A stretch of DNA of 64,000 nucleotides from Aporrectodea caliginosa (taxonomy: Eukaryota; Annelida; Clitellata; Crassiclitellata; Lumbricidae), in NCBI GenBank assembly GCA_020284085.1, contig JACEVL010000973.1:1-64000 (forward strand). Direction: 5' to 3'. The notes beneath the pieces were generated by a model that made no database searches, was not told the origin of the DNA, and saw nothing but the letters and a program-made list of their open reading frames with translations. How positions within the stretch are numbered: the first letter of the stretch is position 1; each line of letters opens with the position of its first letter. Positions 1 to 10,734 of this stretch are shown here, in pieces. The position numbers were made by a program, and so were the translations under genes.

Positions 1-255
1 TATATGTATGTACCAATATGTATATATATGTATATACTATTTATGTATATTGATGTATGTGTATATGTATACATGTAAATATATGTATAATATACGTATA
101 TATATGTACATATGTATATATTTATGTGTGTATATATATGTATATGTACACATATATGTATATGTATTTTTTTATGTATAGGTATGTGCAAGTATATGTG
201 TAAGTATATATATATGTACATTATATGTATGTAAATGTACATATTGACATGTTAT
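1..255. repeat. TATATG-rich low-complexity DNA
   Basis: Almost entirely alternating TATATG/TATGTA words with no open frame of note. This is degenerate microsatellite sequence and nothing else is visible in it. Confidence 0.85.
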
Positions 256-265
256 AGTTGACCCA

Positions 266-431
266 CCCATTCGTGCCTAGCGTCCCCAAAAATGGGACGC
301 TTGAAAAACTGGCTCCTACAACATCAAAAGCTACATTTTTGCAAAAATTGTGTTAGGTATTGTCCAAACTCATCTTTTACAGTAAAGTTTTTACACTTTG
401 AGAAGATTTTGAAAAATCAGGCACTAATGGG
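266..431. mobile_element. Short TTAA-type inverted-repeat element (MITE)
   Basis: The left edge reads CCCATTCGTGCCT and the right edge, reverse-complemented, reads CCCATTAGTGCCT, followed by TTAA at 432-435. On the left the target reads TTGACCCA rather than a clean TTAA, so that duplication is decayed. Just inside the left end is the palindrome GCGTCCC-N7-GGGACGC (280-300). CCC-type termini next to TTAA are typical of piggyBac-family elements. At 166 bp it has no coding capacity and would depend on a transposase in trans. Confidence 0.5.
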
Positions 432-750
432 TTAATGACCCAATATAATGGGGCTTTGCGTGCGCTTTTATGATGGCCTATTCATAGTACGGCGTCTTAA
501 TGACCCAATATAATGGGGCTTTGCGTGCGCTTTTATGATGGCCTATTCATAGTGCGTGACCCAAGTATAATGGGGCTTTGCGTGCGCTTTTATGATGGCC
601 TATTCATAGTACGGCGTCTTAATGACCCAATATAATGGGGCTTTGCGTGCGCTTTTATGATGGCCTATTCATAGTACGGCGTCTTAATGACCATGAGTTT
701 ATGACAGTCCTTTCATAGTACGGCAGTATAATGAGTTTATGACCTATCGC
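432..750. repeat. 65-bp tandem repeat, about 4.5 copies
   Basis: Units start near 433, 498, 555, 620 and 685 with the core AATATAATGGGGCTTTGCG and the tail TTCATAGTACGGCGTCT. The third unit is shortened at its start and the last is degenerate (TAATGACCATGAGTTTATGAC). The units are otherwise almost identical, so the expansion is recent. There are no spacer-like unique segments, so this is a minisatellite, not a CRISPR array. Confidence 0.9.
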
Positions 751-816
751 CAGTAACAAAGAACCATTGCGCTTTGATGTATGAACAAAGACCCAGGGGG
801 TGGCCCATTAGCACTA

Positions 817-1130
817 GATTGGCAGGTGCGCCAACCCTAGGAACGATTGATTGGCAGGTGCCTCAACCCTAGGAACAATTGATTGGCAGGTGCCTCAACC
901 CTAGGAACAATTGATTGGCAGGTGCTTCAACCCTAGGAACAATTGATTGGCATGTGACCCAACCCTAGGAACAAAAGAATGGCAGGTGCCTCAACCCTAG
1001 GCGCTACAGAAACAAAGGAATTACAACAATATGCGCTATAGAAACAAAGGAATTACAACAATAGGCGCTACTGAAACAAAAGAATGGCAGGTGCCAGCCT
1101 AGGCTCGGAGAAAAAAGGGGCGGGGCTTAG
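817..1130. repeat. Two adjoining 32-bp tandem arrays
   Basis: The first array has units at 817, 849, 881, 913, 945 and 977 with the core GGCAGGTGCCTCAACCCTAG. A second unit type starting GCGCTACAGAAACAAAGG follows at 1001, 1033 and 1065 with the same 32-bp spacing. The end of the second array returns to GAATGGCAGGTGCC, so the two types look like parts of one larger evolving array. Confidence 0.85.
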
Positions 1131-1196
1131 AACAATAGGAGGCGTGGCTTATAACAATAGGTGGGCGTGGCTTATAACAATAGGTGGGCGTGGCTG
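1131..1196. repeat. Short repeat AACAATAGG-GGCGTGGCTTAT, three copies
   Basis: AACAATAGG recurs at 1131, about 1153 and about 1177, each followed by GGGCGTGGCTTAT or a close variant. GGGCGTGG is a GC-box-like word (the KLF/Sp binding class), so a promoter role for the relic ORF downstream is conceivable. The sequence alone only shows a short tandem repeat. Confidence 0.5.
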
Positions 1197-2407
1197 CTCC
1201 AGAACTCTCCCTTTACAACCTACTCACATATCTATCGAAAGTTTGTTGCAGTTGGATGCGACGGCAATAATGTCAACGGGGAAATGGTTGGAGGAGTCAT
1301 TACGTTGTTAGAACGAGAACTGAGAAAACTGACAGTGGCTTATCTGCATGCTTCATGGTAATGAACTCCCTTTGGGACACTTATTGCAGAGTCTTGATGT
1401 AACAACATTCTGGTCCGTATGCATTTTCCGGTCCGCTTGGTAGGCCTATATATATACGTTTATCAGCATGTGAACAGTTACCGGTCACAAACTATATCAA
1501 AATAAATGCTGACTTGCCATAGGCCTATGTCAACATAAAGAAACTCAGTACAGAAATATCTGTGGGTAATAACCAACGCTGTTTCCGAAGGTCACTGCCC
1601 AACATGACAGCCATGACTTATCTGAACGAAACCTCTGAAAATTGAATCACTGAAGGACAGTGAAGGTGGCTAACAACTGCGAATCGACTTTTCATATAGT
1701 ACATCACAACAGCTGAACCATCGGCCAACTTGCAGATTCTTACAGTTACAGCGTACTTCGTGGTATATTCGTGTATTGAAAAATCTTGTTGGCACATAGC
1801 AACAAGTTAGGGTGGTTCAGTACCAAGGCTAAGCCGTCGTGCAAAGATGGTGCAAGACATTTGCTCCGTTCCGTCCATCTGTCCCGTTATCTTACAGTTG
1901 AACAGAAACGTATTGTCGATCCTGTTATACAGCGGAATGCCTATTTTGCTCAACAGGAAAACCTACTTCTCTCCATGATTACAGACAAATCATCAGCACG
2001 TAGCCTACCCTAATTCGGAATTTGTCGCATTCTTGAGGCATGTTATTCAACTCGAACATCAGCTGTGCGACAATTCAAAGTATTCAGGTTTGACGCAGGT
2101 CAGGTCTACCACTTACTTGGTCGACTGGCAAAACTCACACATAACGGAAGTTACGGAACCGCCGCTGACGACTGACATTTCAGAGGAACATCTTAAGCTA
2201 TTTACGACAAGCGGTGAACCACCCATAGCTAACCTTCCTAAGTTACCTTGTCATACGCAGGCTGTAGAACGCTGTGTACAGTTAGTTACTAAATCGCCAG
2301 CAGCCGTTTGTGGCGCAAGATCGCGAGATGGCTTTATCCAATCCCGGCTAGAATCTCGATTGATAATGCCAACGTTTATTACAAAATCTGATTATCGAGT
2401 CACGTAG
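1161..2407 (+). pseudogene. Decayed transposon-associated ORF, C-terminal half
   Basis: Several frames carry segments of one protein. Around 1235-1350 there is VGCDGNNVNG followed by LLERELRKL, then after a shift NELPLGHLLQSLD (about 1360-1400). Around 1800-2010 there is KPSCKDGARHLLRS, DPVIQRNAYFAQQENLLLSM. From about 2100 to 2407 there is WQNSHITEVTEPPLT, FPCHTQAVERC-like LPCHTQAVERCVQLVTKS and RDGFIQSRLESRLIMP. I recognise these as motifs of a dispersed, uncharacterised invertebrate protein family that behaves like a mobile-element gene (some members are annotated KRAB-A-domain-containing-2-like). At least three frame changes and a stop after LHASW show it is dead. One shift lies between 2080 and 2100, where VRQFKV continues in a different frame from LVDWQ. 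Its function is not known to me. Confidence 0.6.
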
Positions 2408-2940
2408 CCCGAACGTTTTGCGAATTAAACATTTGTGCATTTGAGTTACGCATACAACATTTAATGTATTCTATGTTTTGTTAATACGTTACATGTAATA
2501 TTAGACGTTGTCACATCTGATCATTCACGATAATCCATAATATTGCCCATGCACATAAAGGCCCCATATAGCAAAACTTCATAGTCCTTGGGGACCCTCA
2601 AGATGATGCACAATAATTACCAAAGTTTTACTGTGTGTTTGTCATACCAATAGGCAACTTTTGCCCACTATTATATTTAGTTATTTAAGAATTTTTTTTA
2701 GCCTATACGTTCGATCCACCCTAATGTCCACTGTCGAGTATGTCTTTTAGTCCGAATAAATAGTGTTTAGGCTACTCTGTATTATTATTATATGTTTGCT
2801 GATCGATGTTGTCTAAACCACTGTTCATGTGGAACTCATTCAAGGTTCTCACACAACAAACGACTGAGATAGTCCCAACTGCGTCCGTATTCCCAACATT
2901 ACAAACCAGAGCGCTCATCTGCCGTGTTTTAAATTAATAC
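2408..2940. other. No gene seen
   Basis: AT-rich non-coding sequence between the relic ORF and the LINE. It has no long ORF, no tandem repeat and no clear inverted-repeat termini. It probably includes the 3' flank of the decayed element. Confidence 0.5.
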
Positions 2941-3149
2941 AACATTATGGGGCTACTGAGTCGGTCCATCGTGTCATGCAGTTCACATGGTTCACATAAT
3001 ATGCTTTCTGCTAAGAGTAGCCTACTTGAAGGAGAGGCTGGTAGAGAGATTCAGTTATCTGCATCCTCTATGTTTTGTCGTGTGTACACATCAGTGCCTG
3101 AGCTTCGTTTTAATTCTCGTTTTTGTCTAATCTGCTCATTGCTACTACT

Positions 3150-3540
3150 GGATATTATCGCTATTTCACTTCGTCTGCTTCTAAGACATATCGTTGAGTG
3201 CTTTTGCTGTTATTTTTTACTTAAACTTATACGTATTTTTGTCTGAAACATTGGCGAAATTCAATATTTCAAAATGGCTATAGGCACATAGGGAATATAG
3301 CCTCGTCACCTGAGCCGCTTGCGTGTTTCGGTTTCCATTATAATCAGACAGGATTTTCTGGATTTTATTCACTACACTACCGGTACCTCAATTCATCTGC
3401 TCCTTGGACATGTTGCAGACTACTTTTGCTATTGTTTTTACTTACATTTATGCGTATTTTGGCTGGCTATTGGATGACTGATATTTTCAAATCGGCTATG
3501 CGCAAATAGCCTCGTCACCTATGACTTACTGGATTATCTA
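3150..3540 (+). repeat. Imperfect ~210-bp duplication upstream of the LINE ORF
   Basis: A block ending AATAGCCTCGTCACCT occurs at about 3295-3311 and again at 3506-3520. In both it is preceded by related text (ttttgctrttrttttTACTTA, then RTGCGTATTTT). Repeated monomers just 5' of the ORF are common in LINE 5' UTRs, where they can act as internal promoter units. That role is inferred from position only. Confidence 0.55.
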
Positions 3541-3568
3541 TGGTTAACTGGATTACGCAGTTAAACAC

Positions 3569-6500
3569 ATGGAGCGTTTAAAGTACTCTTCGCAACAACT
3601 TTATTCGTTACAACCACTTGAGCTACGTATTCAGCGTTCTCTACGAAAGATTCTTTTCAACTTTCGGATCTGGTCTCCAAATGGAAGCCGGTCTCTGCCC
3701 AGTACGATCAACCTTTCAGACATCACTGTCACATCATCGTCGTCTACATCTTCACCGTCCAACATCACCACCTTACCTCCGCTTCTCTCAACCTCAGCAT
3801 CCAGTGAGCCGTCTGTGTTGCGAGCTGACTTAACTGCCTCACAATCTTCACCACAACCGTCATCGATCGGATCTGGAGGCCTAAAATTCGGATCTTTGAA
3901 TGTACACTCCCTACGAAACAAGTTTATGGATGTCTATAACATGATCGCACAGCATTCTCTGGACATTCTCGTTGTGACTGAATCATGGCACTCTATGTCT
4001 GCAGATGTCGCGATCCGTCGCTCGACTCCGCCGGGATACCTCACTCTAGATGTACCTCGTCCGGCGCAGGACTCGCAAGATCCTCTGGCGCAAAATTACG
4101 GCGGAATCGTCGTCTACTACCGGGAACAATTGCGAACTAAAGTTATCCAGTTACCAAGCGTCTTCTCCACCTTTGAGGGCCTAGCCCTCTCTTGTGCTAC
4201 GGCTAGAGGTCCTCTCACCGTCTTAGCCCTCTACCGGCCGGGCTCCACGTTGCCTACGCCAGAGTTCTTCACCGAGCTAACTGTACTCCTCGAAGAATTC
4301 GCTACCTTCAATTCCCAACTCATCATAACTGGTGACCTGAACATCCACCTGGAGACTCCTTCTCTTCCAGCTACCGCTAGGTTCCTGGACATTCTTATAC
4401 AATTTGGCCTGCTACAACATGTGTCTGAACCGACACATACACTCGGTGGCTGGTTGGACGTGGTGATCACGCGTGATGACTGTGCGATCACTGACCTCCG
4501 CGTCGAGCCACCGTCTATCTCTGACCACGGACTTCTCCTCTTCACAGTGCCATTCCTCTGCTCTCCGCCCGTCTTCGCTCTCCGGCTGTCACGTGGCTGG
4601 AGGCGTCTTGATCGTCAGTCCTTCCAGGATGGTCTACGTAGCAGTCCTCTATGTGGGGACCTTTCCTCCTTATCAGGCTACTCAACTGAAGACCTCTTCT
4701 CTCTTTACGATTCAACGATGCTTCCTCTCATCGACTCTCTCCTTCCGCTCCGTCATCATCGGGTCTACTCCAGGCCATTACAGCCGTGGCTTGACTGCCA
4801 ATGCCGGGCGTCGCGTCGGAATGTCAGACGGTTGGAGCGCAAATTTCGACACTCACGTAATCCAGCCGACCGCTTGATCTGGATCGACCACCTGAGAAGT
4901 ATGCAGCGTGAGTTTCGTGACAAGGAGACTGCGTACTGGGAGTCTCTGATCGAGAGGGAGAAGGGGAATTCACGTCGCCTCTGGACTGCGCTCTCTGACG
5001 TACTTGGTCGATCATCTACTCCTCAACTACCGACCCAGTCTGCGTTCACGGCTGCTGATTATCTGAACTTCTTACAGTCAAAGATAGCCGCCACACGTCA
5101 AGCAACGGCCAATGCTCAGCCTCCATCCTTTCAACCTACGACTTCTTCGCTCTCAGCATGGGACCCTCTTCAACTAGCTACCATTAGACAGCTAGTTCTG
5201 GACTCTTCATCCAAATCGTGTGAACTGGATTTACTGCCATCGTTTCTAATTAAGGATTTTATAGACGATTTTTCTCCATTTTTGCATCTACTCTGCAACT
5301 CTTCTTTGGCACAGGGTTCAGTTCCGGCCTCACACAAACGGGCAGTTGTTTTTCCTTCCATCAAGCGGCAGGGATTAGACCCCAACTCCCCCTCCAATTT
5401 TAGGCCTATTTCTAACCTCTCTTTCCTTTCCAAGCTCCTGGAAAAATGTATCGCTTTCCAACTAGTTCACTACCTCGACTCCAACTCCCTCATGCCTTCA
5501 TTTCAATCGGGTTTCAGGAAATTCCACTCTACTGAAACTCTCCTGCTTAGGCTTATTACTGATGTCTTCCAAGCCCTTGACCAAGGTCACGTTACTTTGC
5601 TCGCCCTATATGATATCAGCGCAGCATTTGACACAGTAGACCACTCCATCCTCCTTAGCCGGCTATCTAATTTTTTTGGCATCACGGACAGGGCTCTCCT
5701 TTGGTTTCAATCTTTTCTTACTGATAGGACTATATCCGTGGTCTTTGGTTCAAACCGCACTCCTTGGGTCACTGTCCCCTATGGTCTTCCTCAAGGCTCT
5801 GTTCTTGCTCCTCTACTATTTGTTTTGTATACCTCAGACCTTGGAGGTATTTTTCAACTGTTTGGGGTCTCTTCCCATCAATTTGCTGATGATACTCAGG
5901 CCCTTTTACATGGGCCAGCATCTTCTGCGGTTCAAATGGTAGAGCGGTTGTTAGAAGCTTCCTCTGCCATAGACGCATGGCTCTCCTCTAACCGCCTGCG
6001 GCTGAATCCTGACAAGACACAATTCATATGGCTTGGTGGATGTCTTCAGGTCAATAAGATTGATACTGATTCCCTTCATCTTAGATTTCCCCACATCCAC
6101 TTCTCCTCTTCTGTTCGTGACCTGGGAATTGTCTTGGATCCTTCCCTTTCTTTTACTGATCAGGTCAACTCGGTTTCCAGATCATGCTTCTACCATCTGC
6201 GCCAACTACGTTCCATTCGCAGCTCCCTTTCACTGCATGCCATTACTACGCTGATCCACGCCTTGATCTGCACTCGGGTTGACTTTGGGAACGCTGCATA
6301 CATTGGACTCTCCGCCTCTAATATTCACAAACTCCAGTCTATTCTTAATGCAGCTGCTCTGCTTATAGGCGCCATTCCAAAGTTTGCCCATATCTCAGGC
6401 TATAATCGGGATACCCTTCACTGGCTCCCTATCCAACAGCGGGTAAACTTCAAAATCCTTTCCCTCATGCGTAACTGCCTTGTTGGGGTGGCCCCATCCT

Positions 6501-6616
6501 ACCTGAGGTCTTTTTGCACCTTTTGTGTCTTCCTTACCTGCGAGGGCCTCTTTGCGATCTTCGTCCCGTGGCCTTATGGTTGTCCCTCGCATGCGCTCTG
6601 CCACGGCTCACTCTAG
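3569..6616 (+). CDS. LINE ORF2: endonuclease and reverse transcriptase
   Basis: 1015 codons. An APE-type endonuclease comes first: SLNVHSLRNK near residue 107, VVTESW near 136, the Mg-binding GDLNIH near 255 and catalytic SDHG near 318. The RT follows: LDPNSPSNFRPISNLS around 610, QSGFRKFHSTET around 650, AFDTVDH near 686, GLPQGSVLAPLLF around 740 and the FADDT active site near 772. A C-terminal region (RVDFGNAAY, LHWLPIQQRVNFKI) ends early: near 6518-6530 the frame shifts by one base and the family C-terminus (LPARASLRSS, SAWNSLPQSLRLE, FRKRLKTFLF) continues in the next frame to 6770. The inverted relative at 39.9 kb has these joined in one frame, so the shift is a mutation. An N-terminal Ser/Thr-rich stretch of about 100 residues precedes the endonuclease. 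Confidence 0.9.
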   Translation: MERLKYSSQQLYSLQPLELRIQRSLRKILFNFRIWSPNGSRSLPSTINLSDITVTSSSSTSSPSNITTLPPLLSTSASSEPSVLRADLTASQSSPQPSSIGSGGLKFGSLNVHSLRNKFMDVYNMIAQHSLDILVVTESWHSMSADVAIRRSTPPGYLTLDVPRPAQDSQDPLAQNYGGIVVYYREQLRTKVIQLPSVFSTFEGLALSCATARGPLTVLALYRPGSTLPTPEFFTELTVLLEEFATFNSQLIITGDLNIHLETPSLPATARFLDILIQFGLLQHVSEPTHTLGGWLDVVITRDDCAITDLRVEPPSISDHGLLLFTVPFLCSPPVFALRLSRGWRRLDRQSFQDGLRSSPLCGDLSSLSGYSTEDLFSLYDSTMLPLIDSLLPLRHHRVYSRPLQPWLDCQCRASRRNVRRLERKFRHSRNPADRLIWIDHLRSMQREFRDKETAYWESLIEREKGNSRRLWTALSDVLGRSSTPQLPTQSAFTAADYLNFLQSKIAATRQATANAQPPSFQPTTSSLSAWDPLQLATIRQLVLDSSSKSCELDLLPSFLIKDFIDDFSPFLHLLCNSSLAQGSVPASHKRAVVFPSIKRQGLDPNSPSNFRPISNLSFLSKLLEKCIAFQLVHYLDSNSLMPSFQSGFRKFHSTETLLLRLITDVFQALDQGHVTLLALYDISAAFDTVDHSILLSRLSNFFGITDRALLWFQSFLTDRTISVVFGSNRTPWVTVPYGLPQGSVLAPLLFVLYTSDLGGIFQLFGVSSHQFADDTQALLHGPASSAVQMVERLLEASSAIDAWLSSNRLRLNPDKTQFIWLGGCLQVNKIDTDSLHLRFPHIHFSSSVRDLGIVLDPSLSFTDQVNSVSRSCFYHLRQLRSIRSSLSLHAITTLIHALICTRVDFGNAAYIGLSASNIHKLQSILNAAALLIGAIPKFAHISGYNRDTLHWLPIQQRVNFKILSLMRNCLVGVAPSYLRSFCTFCVFLTCEGLFAIFVPWPYGCPSHALCHGSL

Positions 6617-6770
6617 GTGCTTTGCCCGTGTTGGCCCATCAGCTTGGAACTCTCTTCCCCAGTCTCTTCGCCTTGAGTTACTAGCCCTCTCTCCTTCCCA
6701 GTTCCGTAAACGTCTTAAGACTTTCTTGTTTCCTGATGCAGGCACTGATGCAGGTCGAGAGCGCTGCTGA
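6617..6770 (+). pseudogene. Frame-shifted C-terminus of the LINE ORF
   Basis: The open frame beginning near 6525 continues the RT C-terminal domain after the one-base shift: MRSATAHSRCFARVGPSAWN, then SLPQSLRLELL and FRKRLKTFLF, stopping at 6770. AWNSLP and FRKRLKTFLF are highly conserved at the extreme C-terminus of CR1/L2-like ORF2 proteins, which confirms that it belongs to the preceding ORF. Confidence 0.8.
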
Positions 6771-6831
6771 TTTATGAGCGGCGCTATATAAATGTTCGAT
6801 TACAATTACAATTACAATTACAATTACAATT

Positions 6832-7179
6832 TGTGGCTCCGAACTATGAGCTAGGGGTCCTGCGTGGGTTCGCATTCGATGGTTTTTGTGAGGATTTGGT
6901 CGGTCCCGAACCATGTGTAAATTCGGCGCTAGCTGAGCACGGCGAGTCAAGGATTCAGGAAAAAGAGAAGTTGAGGAATTCATATCCGCTAGACTCTGAT
7001 CTTCGGTATTTCGTTGTTGGTCATCACCTGTTAAGATAACAAATCACATGGAACCAAATGTTGCCACCGGTAGAACACTAAATCACTTATTTAATGAATA
7101 ACATATTTGTACCCAACAGACGAAACCTAAAGTCGGCAGCTGCTCCTGCAGTGCAGACTGTGGTTCAGGAACAAAACGA
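6832..7179. other. No gene seen
   Basis: Single-copy-looking sequence between the LINE tail and the microsatellite. Short open frames here have no recognisable motif. Confidence 0.5.
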
Positions 7180-7440
<261 letters not shown>

Positions 7441-7579
7441 CATTTATATTATTAGTTTTATCACTATCATTATTATCATTAGTATCTATATTATCATTAC
7501 CTGTATTTATATTATTTTTATTGTTTTTATCATTATTGTTTGTGTTGCTGCTGTTCATATTATTATTGTCATTACTGCT

Positions 7580-7690
<111 letters not shown>

Positions 7691-7924
7691 GTCATCATCA
7701 TCAACATCATTATTATCAGTATTATTTAATATCTACATTAATATTAATATTTCTGTAATCATTATTATCATCAGCATCAATATCATCATTATTATGATTT
7801 GCATTATGTTTATTAGCATTATATTCTGTTATAGGCTATAAGCGCATAGTAAACCATCGTCTTAGTGACCTGTAGTACAATCTTACAAGTATCATTAAAC
7901 GGTGCAAAGTGATTAGTGTCTCAC

Positions 7925-10616
7925 CCTTCTGTTGATGCTCCACGTGTCCCTTAACAGCAAGCAGTTGCTCCTGCGATTTCTTCAGTTGATCTTTGTTATT
8001 CTTCAGAGTGTCAGGGTCAGCATCCACGTTACTTCCCAGTCTGGTTTGTGGTGCTCCATTTGCTCTCGCTTCGGACTCATCAGAACTGTCAGTAGGTTCT
8101 ATTGCAGAATTTACACACTTATTTTGCTCCACTCTCCTTTGCAGTTTATTTCTTAGTTCCTGCATGAAACCTCCCAGATTCTCTGCATTTTGTTCTAGAT
8201 CGTTTATTTGTGCTTGTCTTTCGCTAATTTGGCTGTTTGGTTTATTCGTGTGCATCTCTTCTTCGCGAGTGTTGACTTCTTTCTCTGTGGCTTTCATTTG
8301 CTTACTAAGTTCCGAAAGCCTATGATTTGCCTCATTGAGAAGTTTCTCTTTTTCCATTTTAATACGCCTTTCATTTCTCAACTCCTCAAGCATTGCTTGC
8401 TTTTCTTCTTCATAATTCTTCAGTGCCTGTTCTTTCGCCTCCATTTGATTGCCAACATCCAATAATGTCTCTCTTGTATCACTTAAAAGTTGGGCTAGTT
8501 CTATGCTGCGACGTTTCTCATGGGTAAGATTTTGAAGCAGATACTTAATTTCTTCTTTGCGATTTTCATTATCATTCTCCATTGCTTCCATCTGCTTACC
8601 AAGTTCGACCAGTTTGCTTGTCGCTTCGCTCAACCTGCTTTCCTTATCCATCATCTGGCGCTTTTCGTTCTTTAGATCTTGGAGTAGATTATTTCTTTCT
8701 TCCTGGTAATATTCCAGTTCCTGCTCTTTTGCTTCCATCTGCTCTTCCTGGCGATGGTTCAGTTCATGTTTTTTTACTTCCACATGCTTATTAACCCTAG
8801 AACAACCAATATTTTTGGCACCCTCTGACTACCAGTGGGGTCAAAATGACCCCATACCATTTATCGCTGTGTTGCATGAATAAAAGTTATTTTTTTCAAA
8901 AACATGTACCCATTCAAGTACGGATAGCTTCTTTTCACATTAGTTTTGTCTTAAAACCTGCCCTGACCTACTACTCTGTGTTCTGAAATAATGCAGGACA
9001 ACGCATACCACTTTAGCGGTTTTCGAACAGTATGAAAACAAGCGTAGCATTGTCTCAAACTGCAAACATGGAATACAGTTTTCGCGACCCTTGGCATCCT
9101 AACTCAGGCAGAAGTTTCTTGCAAGTCTTTATTGCATTGTATATTGTATGGTATTAAAACATTTATAGAGCGCCTCTAGTAGGGTGTACCGTTCAGAGGC
9201 GCTCCAAGTGCGCAAAGCCACGAGAGTAGAAATAGGTTTTGAGAAAAGCAAAGAAGGAGAAGGGGTTACCAGCTAAAATTTGAGAGCGAATGGTGTGTAA
9301 CAGAGTCATGTGTTCTTGAGATAACTTTTGCAACAGACCAAGTCTGGCAAGAAATTGTCATAGGTAACATTTCTACCTAAACCTTGCACGTCTCGTACAA
9401 GGTCAAAAACCACACGTTCTCCTTGGTTTTGCTTCCTTTCCTGACCTTTTTGTCTCCCAATGTAAAATTTCCAGATGATAAAGATATGATGTCTTGATGC
9501 CAGGGGCTTTATTGTTCGCAAACAGCATTTCCTATTTACAAATTTTTCACAATTTCTATTAGGCAAATTTAATTCCTATTTAGCATCGTCATTTGGGGTC
9601 AGAATGACCCCAGTGGTAGTCAGTGTATAAAATCGTTATGAGCGCCATCGGTGAGATGAAATGGTACAAAAATGACAGAATCTTAAAAAGATTGGTCATA
9701 TGTACAAAGTCAAAAAAATCATAACAATTCTTCATGTATTGTGGGAGTGGTGAGGAACGGAAAATCGTTTGGGGTCATTTTGACCCCAGTGGTAGTTCCA
9801 GGGTTAAGTTTCAACAATTTCTGTGTTGTCTCGGTCAGATGTTGTTCTTGTTCTATTCTTAGAAGATTTCCATTGTTCAAGTCTTGAAGAATCGCCGTAT
9901 TTTTCTCTTTGCAATTTTCCAGCGCCTGTTCTCTTTCTTTCAGCCGCATAGAAAGTTCCACCAGTTGTCTGTCTGCCTCATTTTTCAGTTTTTCGGTTTC
10001 CACCCTAATACGTTTTTCCGTGTTCAATTCCTGAAGCGTCTCATTTAAATCTTGACAATATTTTTGTTCTTTTTTTATCGATTTACCATCGATGTCATCT
10101 AGGCATTTCCTTGCCTCCGTCAAGTCTGCCTCAGTATCATTTATTGTCTTTTTTTCTTTTGCCAACTCCTGCTGAAGATGTGCAAGTTCATTGTTCGCTG
10201 ACCTCAGTTTACTTTCAGTTTCATTTCTCAACTTTGTCTCTTTTTCTAAATCACTCCGACTTAACCTTATATCCTCCCCACATTTCTTTGAGACGTTGTT
10301 CAATTGCTTTTCGAACTCCTTGATCTCTGCATCATGTTCCTGTTTAAGCTTCTCGGTTACAGCTTCCAAAGACAACAGCCTTTTATTCGCCGCTTCCAGT
10401 TCCCTGCGAAGACTTTCGTTTTCTTTCATATCAGTCATTAACACTCTCTGTGGTTGTAGACTATGCTTTTTGTGTCGTTCACCGTCTGAATGGCGACAAA
10501 TACAGCCGCTCTTTCTTTTTTCTGTTCTTGAGCGACCTCCGGAGCTATTTTCGAACCCTTCCTGCTCTCTTTCAATTTGAATTTTTAAGGTCTGTCTGTC
10601 TTTATTTGGGCAGACT
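7925..10616 (-). CDS. Long coiled-coil exon, interrupted by a piggyBac insertion
   Basis: Read on the minus strand, an open frame runs from a plausible acceptor (CTTTTTATTGTCAG, exon starting at 10616) to 9804. It resumes at 8794 and runs to a plausible donor (AAGG|GTGAGA, exon ending at 7925). The text between is a piggyBac-like element. The frame and heptad phase are continuous if the element plus one TTAA are discounted. The protein is strongly heptad-patterned and rich in Glu, Lys, Gln and Leu. In the C-terminal half, 49-residue units (seven heptads) recur, beginning QMEAKEQELEYY, QMEAMENDNENR and QMEAKEQALKNY; a related unit begins RLKEREQALENC and spans the insertion point. A non-coil tail (PTDSSDESEARANG) follows. 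The N-terminal and C-terminal exons are not identified. I do not recognise the family; a cytoskeletal or scaffold role would be a guess. As it stands the exon is disrupted. Confidence 0.6.
8795..9803. mobile_element. Non-autonomous piggyBac-like element
   Basis: Flanked by TTAA on both sides (8791-8794 and 9804-9807), the piggyBac target-site duplication. The ends read CCCTAGAACAACC and, reverse-complemented, CCCTGGAACTACC. Each end carries the subterminal palindrome TGGGGTCAAAATGACCCCA (about 8835-8855 and 9770-9790), with another copy near 9595-9612. A transposase remnant lies inside at 9306-9566 (minus). At 1009 bp it is an internally deleted derivative. It also appears to carry a scrap of LINE tail (TTTATAGAGCGCCTCT near 9170). 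Confidence 0.88.
9306..9566 (-). pseudogene. piggyBac transposase fragment
   Basis: An 86-codon frame containing FYIGRQKGQERKQNQGERVV, then FDLVRDVQGLGRNVTYDNF. YTGK, NQGERVV and GxGRNVTxDNFF are conserved blocks in the catalytic core of the DDE_Tnp_1_7 (piggyBac) transposase. The Asp in DNF is one of the catalytic acidic residues. Only this segment of a protein normally near 550-600 residues remains. The same block is present in the second piggyBac copy at 20535-21167. Confidence 0.85.
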
Positions 10617-10734
10617 CTGACAATAAAAAGTTGCCATCAATTAGTTTCGATAAAATAGAGTAACTCGAAAACAGCTAAAAGGGCTGAGACTATAAAAAAC
10701 TTTATAATAGAATAAGAGATAATGTTGGACCTAT

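Larger units (their letters stand above)
2941..6831 (+). mobile_element. CR1/L2-like LINE, nearly full length
   Basis: A Jockey-superfamily-type non-LTR retrotransposon: repeated 5' leader, one long endonuclease/RT ORF, short 3' UTR, then the hallmark GAGCGGCGCTATATAAATGTTCG followed by a (TTACAA)n tail at 6799-6831. A simple-repeat tail instead of poly(A) is typical of CR1/L2-like elements. The 5' boundary is uncertain. The same 3' end occurs inverted at 39736-40580 and as a fragment near 46545. A one-base frameshift near the end of the ORF suggests this copy is no longer fully functional. Confidence 0.85.

Noticed and set aside
432..1130. Regular 65-bp and 32-bp repeats resembling a CRISPR array
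   Set aside because: The units are contiguous with no unique spacers, there are no cas genes, and the context is clearly eukaryotic.
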